The translations under genes and the position numbers were made by a program. Shown piece after piece: positions 7,222 through 16,205 of a DNA stretch of 64,000 nucleotides (positions within the stretch are counted from its first letter, which is position 1; every line of letters begins with the position of its first letter). Source of the DNA: Streptomyces sp. TRM49041. GTDB taxonomy: Bacteria > Actinomycetota > Actinomycetes > Streptomycetales > Streptomycetaceae. Below the pieces are notes generated by a model. The model saw only the letters and a program-made list of their open reading frames with translations, was not told the origin of the DNA and searched no databases. The stretch is from positions 1-64,000 of the forward strand of contig NZ_VSRY01000014.1 of the NCBI RefSeq assembly GCF_008271805.1, written 5' to 3'.

Positions 7222-8640
7222 GTGACCAGCACAGCGCGGCCCCCTGCCTCCGGGGCCAGGCAGGCCCACCCCGACCACCTCAGCCACGTCATCTTCATCA
7301 CGGCCGCCGCCGCGATGGGCGGCTTCCTCTTCGGCTACGACAGCTCCGTCATCAACGGCGCTGTCGAAGCCATCCGGGACCGCTACGACATCGGCTCCGG
7401 GACGCTGGCCCAGGTCATCGCCGTCGCCCTGATCGGCTGTGCCGTCGGCGCCGCGACCGCGGGCCGGATCGCCGACCGCATCGGCCGTATCCGGTGCATG
7501 CGGATCGCCGCCGTCCTCTTCACGGTCAGCGCCATCGGCTCCGCCCTGCCGTTCACCCTCTGGGACCTCGCCTTCTGGCGGGTCGTCGGCGGCTTCGCCA
7601 TCGGCATGGCCTCCGTGATCGGCCCCGCGTACATCGCCGAGGTGGCACCCGCCGCCTACCGCGGCCGTCTCGGCTCCTTCCAGCAGGCCGCCATCGTCAT
7701 CGGCATCGCCGTCTCCCAGCTGGTCAACTGGGCCATCCTCAACACGGCCGACGGGCAGCAGCGCGGTGAGATCGCCGGCCTGGAGGCATGGCAGTGGATG
7801 CTCGGCGTCGAGGTCCTCCCGGCCGTGCTGTACGGACTGCTCTCCTTCGCCATCCCCGAGTCGCCGCGCTTCCTGATCTCCGTCGGCCGCCGCGACCGCG
7901 CCCGCGAGGTCCTCACCGAGGTCGAGGGCCACGGCGTCGACCTCGACGCCCGCGTCGCCGAGATCGAGAACGCCATGCACCGCGAGCACAAGTCCACCTT
8001 CAAGGACCTGCTCGGCAGCCGGTTCGGCCTCCTGCCGATCGTCTGGGTCGGCATCGGCCTCTCCGTCTTCCAGCAGCTCGTCGGCATCAACGTCGCCTTC
8101 TACTACTCCGCGACGCTGAGGCAGTCGGTCGGCGTCGACCCGTCGAGCTCGTTCCTCTACTCGTTCACCACGTCGATCATCAACATCGTCGGCACCGTGA
8201 TCGCGATGGTCCTCGTCGACCGGGTCGGCCGTAAGCCCCTCGCCCTCGTCGGGTCCGCCGGCATGGCCGTCGCCCTCGCCTGCGAGGCGTGGGCCTTCTC
8301 CGCCGACCTCGTGGACGGCAGGCTGCCCGGCACCCAGGGCGTCGTCGCCCTGGTCGCCGCGCACGCCTTCGTCCTGTTCTTCGCCCTCTCGTGGGGCGTG
8401 GTGGTCTGGGTCCTCCTCGGCGAGATGTTCCCCAACCGCATCCGCGCCGCGGCCCTCGGCATCGCCGCCTCCGCCCAGTGGGTGGCCAACTGGGTGATCA
8501 CCGCGAGCTTCCCGTCCCTCGCGGAGTGGAATCTGTCCGGCACCTACGTCATCTACACGGTCTTCGCCGTGCTCTCCATCCCCTTCGTGCTCAAGTTCGT
8601 GAAGGAGACCAAGGGCAAGGCGTTGGAGGAGATGGGCTAA
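7222..8640 (+). CDS. glcP: Major facilitator sugar:proton symporter, glucose permease type
   Basis: A 472-residue, 12-helix MFS protein of the sugar porter family. Diagnostic motifs are FLFGYDSSVINGA in helix 1, GRIADRIGRIRCMR (loop 2-3), PESPRFL after helix 6, QQLVGINVAFYYSATL in helix 7, VDRVGRKPL (loop 8-9) and the C-terminal VKETKGKALEEM. In S. coelicolor the gene beside smc (SCO5578, glcP1) encodes the main glucose permease, and this one has the same place and features. The GTG at 7222 has AGGAG 5 nt upstream; an in-frame ATG 39 bases earlier lies in promoter-proximal sequence and is less likely. It ends tail to tail with the NCS1 permease, the last codons overlapping. Confidence 0.9.
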   Translation: MTSTARPPASGARQAHPDHLSHVIFITAAAAMGGFLFGYDSSVINGAVEAIRDRYDIGSGTLAQVIAVALIGCAVGAATAGRIADRIGRIRCMRIAAVLFTVSAIGSALPFTLWDLAFWRVVGGFAIGMASVIGPAYIAEVAPAAYRGRLGSFQQAAIVIGIAVSQLVNWAILNTADGQQRGEIAGLEAWQWMLGVEVLPAVLYGLLSFAIPESPRFLISVGRRDRAREVLTEVEGHGVDLDARVAEIENAMHREHKSTFKDLLGSRFGLLPIVWVGIGLSVFQQLVGINVAFYYSATLRQSVGVDPSSSFLYSFTTSIINIVGTVIAMVLVDRVGRKPLALVGSAGMAVALACEAWAFSADLVDGRLPGTQGVVALVAAHAFVLFFALSWGVVVWVLLGEMFPNRIRAAALGIAASAQWVANWVITASFPSLAEWNLSGTYVIYTVFAVLSIPFVLKFVKETKGKALEEMG

Positions 8641-10067
8641 TCCCCGCTGCCCCTCTCCTCGATCTCCCGACTGCCCCGGCCCGCCCCTTCCGCGCGCGCC
8701 GGGGCAGTCGGCCGTCCCGGTACGCCGTACACCACGGCCGCCACCAGCACGGTCACCACCCAGCCGAGCCCGTTACGGCCCGGCCAGCTGTCCGCCAGCG
8801 GCCCCGCGAACCAGTCCACCCGGGTGAACAGCAGCCCCACCGCCAGTGCCGCACCCCACCCGGCCACGGCCCGCCACGCGAACCCGCCGCGGTACCAGTA
8901 CGCACTCGACCGGCCCGTGTCCAGCAGCGCCGTACCGTCGTACGACCTCCGTCGCAGCATGTCCGCGCCGAACACGCCGATCCACGCGGAGAACGCCACC
9001 CCCAACAGCGTCAGGAACGACAGGAACGCCCCCAGGAAGCTGCTCACCACCAGCATCAGCAGAAGACCCAGCACCAGGCTGATGACCGCGTTCACCGCCA
9101 CCGCCCAGCCACGTGGCAGCCGCACCCCGAGCGTCTGAGCGGTGAAGCCCGCCGAATACATCGACAGCGCGTTGATCAGCAGCATGCCGACCAGCGCGAT
9201 CAGCAGATACGGCACAGAGAGCCAGAGCGGCAGCAGGGCCCCGATGAACGACACGGGGTCATGGGTCTGCGCCAGGCCCGGCGTCGACACCGCCATCACC
9301 GTGCCCATCAGCACCAGCGGCACCACCACGACCGCCGCCCCCGCGACCGTCGCACCGACCATGGCCCGGCTCGACGCCGTACGCGGCAGATAGCGCGTGA
9401 AGTCCGGCGCCGACGGCGCCCAGCTGATCGCCCCGGCCGCGAGCGTCCCCACCCCCACCGCCATCATCGACGCCTGCCCCGGCGGCCGCCCGAACACCGC
9501 ACCCCAGTCGGTCCGCGCGATCAGATGGACGAGGATCAGCACCGAGAACGCCCCGAACAGATACGCCGACCAGCGGCAGCACACCCGGAGCGCCCCGATC
9601 CCCAGCCCCGACAGCAGGAATGTCGCCCCGACGAAGAGCAGCAGCGTCACCACGACGAGCGGTGTGCCGCCCCGCACCCCGAAGAGCAGGTCCAGGACGC
9701 TCAGCAGCGCGTACGCGCCGGTCACCGCGTTGATCGTCTCCCAGCCCCACCGAGCCGCCCAGATCAGTGCCCCCGGCAGCAGGTTCCCGCGCTGCCCGAA
9801 GACCGCACGCGACAGCGCCATGCCCGGCGCCCCGCCGCGCTTCCCCGCGATCGAGACCAGACCCACGATCCCGAACGAGACGAGCGGCGCCGTCACCGCG
9901 ACGACCAGCACCTGCCAGAAGTTCAGCCCGTGCAGAACCACCAGGCCCGCGCCCACGGTGAGCAGCAGCACCGTGATGTTCGCCGCGACCCACGTCGGGA
10001 AAAGCTCACGGACCCGGCCCACGCGCTCGGCGTCAGGCACGGGCTCCAGACCCCGCCTCTCATACAT
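8637..10067 (-). CDS. NCS1-family cytosine/purine permease
   Basis: A 476-residue integral membrane protein with about 12 hydrophobic helices. N-terminal features are PTWVAANITVLLLTVGAG and an NCS1 core with GKRGGAPGMALSRAVFG (about residues 75-91), typical of nucleobase:cation symporters such as CodB. The helix-3 segment AARWGWETINAVTGA matches the substrate-site helix of this family. It would import cytosine or a related nucleobase. No salvage enzyme gene is adjacent, so the substrate is not fixed by context. The gene is divergent from ftsY and overlaps the glcP stop codon by a few bases. Confidence 0.85.
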   Translation of the reverse strand: MYERRGLEPVPDAERVGRVRELFPTWVAANITVLLLTVGAGLVVLHGLNFWQVLVVAVTAPLVSFGIVGLVSIAGKRGGAPGMALSRAVFGQRGNLLPGALIWAARWGWETINAVTGAYALLSVLDLLFGVRGGTPLVVVTLLLFVGATFLLSGLGIGALRVCCRWSAYLFGAFSVLILVHLIARTDWGAVFGRPPGQASMMAVGVGTLAAGAISWAPSAPDFTRYLPRTASSRAMVGATVAGAAVVVVPLVLMGTVMAVSTPGLAQTHDPVSFIGALLPLWLSVPYLLIALVGMLLINALSMYSAGFTAQTLGVRLPRGWAVAVNAVISLVLGLLLMLVVSSFLGAFLSFLTLLGVAFSAWIGVFGADMLRRRSYDGTALLDTGRSSAYWYRGGFAWRAVAGWGAALAVGLLFTRVDWFAGPLADSWPGRNGLGWVVTVLVAAVVYGVPGRPTAPARAEGAGRGSREIEERGSGD

Positions 10068-10141
10068 TCACCGCAGAATTGCCCAAATGGGACGTCGCGG
10101 CAAGAGGGCGCGGCAGCGGCTTCACGCATACTGGACGGACC

Positions 10142-11377
10142 ATGGAATTCGTCATCCTTGCTGTAGTAATCGCCCTGGTCGCGGTCGGAGTGATCAGCGG
10201 CCTCGTCGTCAGCAGCCGCCGGAAGAGGCAGCTGCCGCCGCCCGGGGCCCCGTCGACCACGCCGACCATCACCGCTCCGCCCGCCGAACCGCATGTCGGC
10301 GAGGAGGCGGAGACACCGCGCGAAGAACCGCGCCGAACCATCGAGGAGGTCGACCTCCCGACCGCCGAGGAGATCGTCGAGGAGCCGACCGCGGTCGAGG
10401 ACCCGGTCATGGCCGCGCCTCCGGTCCGTGAGATCGAGGTCCCGGCGCCGACCGCCGGCCGCCTCGTCCGGCTGCGCGCCCGCCTCGCCCGCTCCCAGAA
10501 CTCCCTCGGCAAGGGGCTGCTCACGCTCCTCTCGCGTGAGCGCCTCGACGAGGAGACATGGGAGGAGGTCGAGGACACCCTCCTCACCGCGGACGTCGGT
10601 GTCGCCCCGACGCAGGAGCTCGTGGAGCGCCTCCGCGAGCGCGTCCGCGTCCTGGGCACACGCGCCCCGGAAGAGCTGCGCACGCTCCTCCGTGAAGAGC
10701 TCCTCACCCTGCTGGGTCCCGACTTCGACCGCACCGTCAAGACAGAGGGCGGCCTCGACACCCCCGGCGTCGTGATGGTCGTCGGCGTGAACGGCACCGG
10801 CAAGACCACCACGACCGGCAAGCTGGCGCGCGTCCTGGTCGCCGACGGCCGCTCCGTCGTGCTGGGCGCCGCCGACACGTTCCGCGCGGCCGCCGCCGAC
10901 CAGCTCCAGACCTGGGGCGAGCGTGTCGGCGCCCGTACGGTACGGGGGCCGGAGGGCGGCGACCCGGCGTCCATCGCCTTCGACGCGGTGAAGGAAGGTA
11001 TCGCCGAGGGCGCCGACGTCGTGCTCATCGACACCGCGGGCCGCCTGCACACCAAGGCCGGCCTCATGGACGAGCTCGGCAAGGTCAAGCGTGTCGTCGA
11101 GAAGCACGGCCCGCTGGACGAGGTCCTGCTCGTCCTGGACGCCACCACCGGCCAGAACGGCCTGGTACAGGCCCGCGTCTTCGCCGAGGTCGTCGACATC
11201 ACCGGCATCGTCCTCACCAAGCTGGACGGCACGGCCAAGGGCGGCATCGTCGTAGCCGTCCAACGCGAGCTCGGCGTTCCCGTCAAGCTCGTCGGCCTGG
11301 GTGAGGGCCCCGACGACCTGGCCCCCTTCGAGCCCGAAGCCTTCGTGGACGCGCTCATCGGCGAACCGACGGCCTGA
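10142..11377 (+). CDS. ftsY: Signal recognition particle receptor FtsY
   Basis: A 411-residue SRP receptor GTPase. Actinobacterial-style N-terminal membrane helix (residues 2-22, EFVILAVVIALVAVGV), then an acidic A-domain (about 30-110), the NG domain helical bundle, and the GTPase with VVGVNGTGKTTTT (G1, about residue 214), ADTFRAAA, DTAGRLHTK (G3), and TKLDGTAKGG (G4). It docks Ffh-ribosome complexes at the membrane; the partner Ffh is encoded about 7.5 kb downstream. Start is the ATG immediately before the membrane helix. Confidence 0.97.
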   Translation: MEFVILAVVIALVAVGVISGLVVSSRRKRQLPPPGAPSTTPTITAPPAEPHVGEEAETPREEPRRTIEEVDLPTAEEIVEEPTAVEDPVMAAPPVREIEVPAPTAGRLVRLRARLARSQNSLGKGLLTLLSRERLDEETWEEVEDTLLTADVGVAPTQELVERLRERVRVLGTRAPEELRTLLREELLTLLGPDFDRTVKTEGGLDTPGVVMVVGVNGTGKTTTTGKLARVLVADGRSVVLGAADTFRAAAADQLQTWGERVGARTVRGPEGGDPASIAFDAVKEGIAEGADVVLIDTAGRLHTKAGLMDELGKVKRVVEKHGPLDEVLLVLDATTGQNGLVQARVFAEVVDITGIVLTKLDGTAKGGIVVAVQRELGVPVKLVGLGEGPDDLAPFEPEAFVDALIGEPTA

Positions 11378-11395
11378 CGCGGCCGCGGAGTCCGT

Positions 11396-11440
11396 AGCCC
11401 GGGGGAGGGTGGGCGCAAGGGACGCTGCCCCCTCCGGGCT
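11396..11440. terminator. Hairpin between convergent ftsY and prim-pol genes
   Basis: AGCCCGG (11396-11402) and CCGGGCT (11434-11440) pair with additional G/C pairing inside. It lies in the only spacer where both convergent transcripts must stop. There is no T-tract. Confidence 0.4.
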
Positions 11441-11519
11441 CACCTCCTCGGGGGCGGCTGCCCCGGGCGATGGAGACCCGTCGGTCGGCCGATGCCGCCG
11501 GCCCCTGCGGGGACGTCCC

Positions 11520-12224
11520 TCAGGCCCCTGAGCGGTGGCAGATGTAGGCCAAGGTGCCCAGCAGCAACCGCGCCTGCGGCGGCGCGTGCGTGGCGTCCAG
11601 GGACGGGGCCCGCAGCCAGCGGACCGGGCCGAGGCCCGCGTGGTCCGACGGCGGGGCCGTGATCCAGGAGCCCGCCCCCAGGCAGTGCAGATCCAGATCC
11701 GCGTCGTCCCACCCCATCCGGTACAGCAGCCGCGGCAGCTCCGCCGCCGCACCGGGCGCGACGAAGAACTGCGCCCGCCCCGTAGGCGTCACGCACACCG
11801 GCCCCAGCGGCAGCCCCATCCGCTCCAGCCGCACCAGCGCCCGGCGCCCCGCCTCCTCGGCGACCTCCAGTACGTCGAACGACCGCCCGACCGGCAGCAG
11901 CAGCGCCGCACCCGGGAACCCCGACCACGCCTCGGCGACCGCGTCCAGCGACGCCCCGGCGGGCACCTCGGGGGCGAACCCCAGCGGATGGGCCCCCGGC
12001 GCCGTACAAGCGGCGTCGCCGCACGAGCACGCTCCGGACGCCGCGCGGGCCCCCGGCGCCACGTCCCAGCCCCACAGGCCGGTGTACTCCGCCACCACGG
12101 TGCACTCCGCCGCCCTGGTCGCACGGCGGCGGGCCCCGGACAACGTCAACCCTGTGAGGCCGGTCAATCCCGTCCATCCGGACCGCATTTCGCGGATGCG
12201 CGTGCCGCCGATCGTGAAGCCCAT
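11520..12224 (-). CDS. Bifunctional DNA primase/polymerase N-terminal (prim-pol) domain protein
   Basis: A 234-residue cytosolic protein made almost entirely of a prim-pol-like domain. Typical features are the Cys motif CSCGDAAC followed by PGAHPLG (about residues 70-86), SGFPGAALLLPVG, FDVLEV and the C-terminal SWITAPPS(D)H. Such domains in phage and plasmids make primers, but stand-alone Streptomyces copies lack a helicase and have no assigned role. The ATG at 12224 follows GGAGGGGG; upstream in-frame codons are not supported. A triple GLT repeat (TGLTGLTGLT) sits just after the start. It is divergent from nsdA with 430 bases between. Confidence 0.8.
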   Translation of the reverse strand: MGFTIGGTRIREMRSGWTGLTGLTGLTLSGARRRATRAAECTVVAEYTGLWGWDVAPGARAASGACSCGDAACTAPGAHPLGFAPEVPAGASLDAVAEAWSGFPGAALLLPVGRSFDVLEVAEEAGRRALVRLERMGLPLGPVCVTPTGRAQFFVAPGAAAELPRLLYRMGWDDADLDLHCLGAGSWITAPPSDHAGLGPVRWLRAPSLDATHAPPQARLLLGTLAYICHRSGA

Positions 12225-12654
12225 GCCCCCTCCAACGGGTTGAACTCGCCGGTGGTTACGACCCGGAGTCTTGTCGTGACACTGTGTCGCACGGTCCCTC
12301 GTTCGGGTGGCGTGCGGAGGCGCGCAGGGTGGCGTAGCACCTTTCGAGCGCTGCCTCACACGTCAGCGCGCCGGGCTCCCGATCGTCATGTGTCAAGTGA
12401 ATCGCGCCCCGCGCCGGGCGAGTTCATTCGAAGGGGTGGCGAATGGTGGCGTTTATGGAATCGGGCTCGCGGGGCGGGTGATCGTAGGGCTACTTTCGGT
12501 GCACGAACTCCGGGTAGCGTCTGCACCCGTGGGTATGCCCGAGGCAAGGCGGCGTCCGGTTCGAAGGGTGCGAACCCCGGACGCGGGACCACAACTGACG
12601 GCATTCTGACAAGGGTTCGGGCAATACGGCGAGACGGCGGATGGGGGCCTTTCA
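12225..12654. other. 430-base divergent intergenic region upstream of nsdA
   Basis: No gene was found. It must hold promoters for both flanking genes; TAGCGT at about 12515 with an upstream CTTTCG is a weak candidate. A hairpin in the probable nsdA leader pairs GCGTCCGGTTCG (12552-12563) with CGAACC-CCGGACGC (12571-12584), with a 7-nt loop and a 2-nt bulge, ending 70 nt before the nsdA start. Confidence 0.5.
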
Positions 12655-14124
12655 GTGGGCGGCAGCGGCACAGACGGTACGAATGCCGGTAAGCGCCCGA
12701 ACGACCAGCTCAGCTCGTGGTTCGTGCGCAGCGGCTGGTCGAAGGGCGAGCTCGCGCGTCAAGTGAACCGCCGGGCACGCCAGATGGGCGCACACCACAT
12801 CAGCACGGACACCTCCCGCGTAAGGCGCTGGCTCGACGGCGAACAGCCGCGCGAGCCCATCCCGCGCATCCTCTCGGAGCTGTTCTCCGAACGCTTCGGC
12901 ACCGTCGTCGCCATCGAGGACCTCGGGCTGCGCACGGCCCACCAGTCACCCTCGGTGTCCGGCGTCGACCTCCCCTGGGCAGGTCCGCAGACCGTCTCGC
13001 TCCTCAGCGAGTTCTCCCGGAGCGACCTCATGCTTGCCCGACGCGGATTCCTCGGCTCCTCGCTCGCCCTCGCCGCCGGCCCCTCCCTCATCGAGCCGAT
13101 GCAGCGCTGGCTGGTGCCCACCCCCGCGACCGACCGCGCCGGGCCGCCGTCCCAAGGCCGCCGCCCCTACCGGCTCTCCAAGGCCGAACTGGAGATGCTG
13201 GAGTCCACCACCACCATGTTCCGCAAATGGGACGCCCAGTGCGGCGGCGGGCTGCGCCGCAAGGCCGTGGTGGGCCAGCTCCACGAGGTCACCGACCTGC
13301 TCCAGGAGCCACAGGCCGGCGCCACCTCCCAGCGCCTCTTCCGCTGCGCGGCCGAACTGGCCGAGCTCGCCGGGTGGATGAGCTACGACGTGGGCCTCCA
13401 CCCCACCGCCCAGAAGTATTTCGTCCTCGCCCTCCACGCCGCCAAGGAAGCCGGCGACAAGCCCCTCGGCTCGTACATCCTCTCGTCCATGAGCCGCCAG
13501 ATGATCCACCTCGGGCGGCCCGACGACGCCCTGGAACTCATCCACCTCGCCCAGTACGGCAGCCGCGACTGCGCCACCTCCCGGACCCAGTCGATGCTGT
13601 ATGCGATGGAGGCCCGCGCGTACGCCAATATGGGCCAGCCCAGCAAGTGCAAGCGGGCCGTGCGGATGGCCGAGGACACCTTCGCCGACGCCGGGCTCGA
13701 CGACGGTCCTGAGCCCGACTGGATCCGCTTCTTCTCCGAGGCCGAACTCAACGGCGAGAACTCCCACTCCTTCCGCGACCTCGCCTACGTCGCGGGCCGC
13801 AGCCCCACCTACGCCTCCCTCGCCGAACCCGTCATGGAACGGGCCGTCGACCTCTTCGCGAAGGACCAGGAGCACCAGCGCTCCTACGCCCTGAACCTCG
13901 TCGGCATGGCCACCGTCCACCTGCTCAAGCGCGAACCCGAACAGGCCACGGCCCGAGCGGCGGACGCCCTCACGGTCGCCCGCCGCGTCCGCTCCGAGCG
14001 CGTCAACACCCGGCTCCGCAAGACCGTCGACACCGCCGTACGCGACTTCGGCGACGTGGCGGAGGTCGTCCGGCTCACCGAGCGCCTCGCCACCGAACTG
14101 CCGGAGACCGTCGAGGCCGTCTGA
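12655..14124 (+). CDS. nsdA: NsdA, negative regulator of sporulation and antibiotic production
   Basis: A 489-residue regulator matching S. coelicolor NsdA (SCO5582), whose loss is reported to increase sporulation and antibiotic production. An N-terminal XRE-like helix-turn-helix spans about residues 18-85 (WSKGELARQVNRRA, SRVRRWLDGEQPR), then a twin-arginine-looking stretch (LARRGFLGSSLALAAG, about 127-142), and a long TPR-like helical array to the C-terminus (ELAELAGWMSYD, ALHAAKEAGD, ALELIHLAQ). This HTH plus RRGFLG plus TPR architecture recurs in Streptomyces regulators. Start is GTG giving the conserved MGG(S/N)GT-type N-terminus. It sits between the prim-pol gene and the nitrogen operon. 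Confidence 0.9.
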   Translation: MGGSGTDGTNAGKRPNDQLSSWFVRSGWSKGELARQVNRRARQMGAHHISTDTSRVRRWLDGEQPREPIPRILSELFSERFGTVVAIEDLGLRTAHQSPSVSGVDLPWAGPQTVSLLSEFSRSDLMLARRGFLGSSLALAAGPSLIEPMQRWLVPTPATDRAGPPSQGRRPYRLSKAELEMLESTTTMFRKWDAQCGGGLRRKAVVGQLHEVTDLLQEPQAGATSQRLFRCAAELAELAGWMSYDVGLHPTAQKYFVLALHAAKEAGDKPLGSYILSSMSRQMIHLGRPDDALELIHLAQYGSRDCATSRTQSMLYAMEARAYANMGQPSKCKRAVRMAEDTFADAGLDDGPEPDWIRFFSEAELNGENSHSFRDLAYVAGRSPTYASLAEPVMERAVDLFAKDQEHQRSYALNLVGMATVHLLKREPEQATARAADALTVARRVRSERVNTRLRKTVDTAVRDFGDVAEVVRLTERLATELPETVEAV

Positions 14125-14202
14125 CCCGAGCCGACGGGCCCTCCCGCGGGCCCTCCGGCAGGCGCCCCACCCGGGCCCCCACCAGGCCCGCTCACCAAGA
14201 CC

Positions 14203-14278
14203 CCGGCCGCGACAGCCACCCCGTACAGCCCGACTCGGTTCCCCCACCGCCAGGTCAACGGGTAGCTGTCGCGGCCGG
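14203..14278 (+). terminator. Long-armed inverted repeat after nsdA
   Basis: CCGGCCGCGACAGC (14203-14216) is exactly complementary to GCTGTCGCGGCCGG (14265-14278), separated by 48 nt. It lies 79 nt past the nsdA stop and just upstream of the GlnR boxes, so it probably insulates nsdA from amtB. The loop is long for a terminator, so another role is possible. Confidence 0.5.
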
Positions 14279-14304
14279 TCCATGACAGGGGCAGAGGATA
14301 CGCC

Positions 14305-14396
14305 GTGACACATCCGTGACCCGGCGGTTCACGGCGACGTAACACACCCGCCCTCTTCGTCACTGCGCCGAAACATCGAGTGGCATCTGCGGAAAC
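14305..14396 (+). promoter_or_regulatory. GlnR box arrays upstream of amtB
   Basis: The array GTCAC-n6-GAAAC-n6-TGGCA-n6-GAAAC (14359-14396) fits the Streptomyces GlnR consensus of GTnAC and GAAAC sites with 11-bp periodicity. A second, weaker array lies upstream: GTGAC-n6-GTGAC-n6-GTTCAC-n6-GTAAC (14305-14343). GlnR activates amtB-glnK-glnD under nitrogen limitation in S. coelicolor. The start codon is 104 bases downstream of the last half site. Confidence 0.8.
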
Positions 14397-14499
14397 CGCG
14401 CTGCGCCAACCTCCTGCGACATAACCGGCCACCCCTCATAGCCGCGCAGCCCCCGCTCCGCGCCCCCGCACAGGCCGACCGACGACGAGGAGAACGCCG

Positions 14500-16193
<1,694 letters not shown>

Positions 16194-16205
16194 GGGAGCT
16201 GCTGG

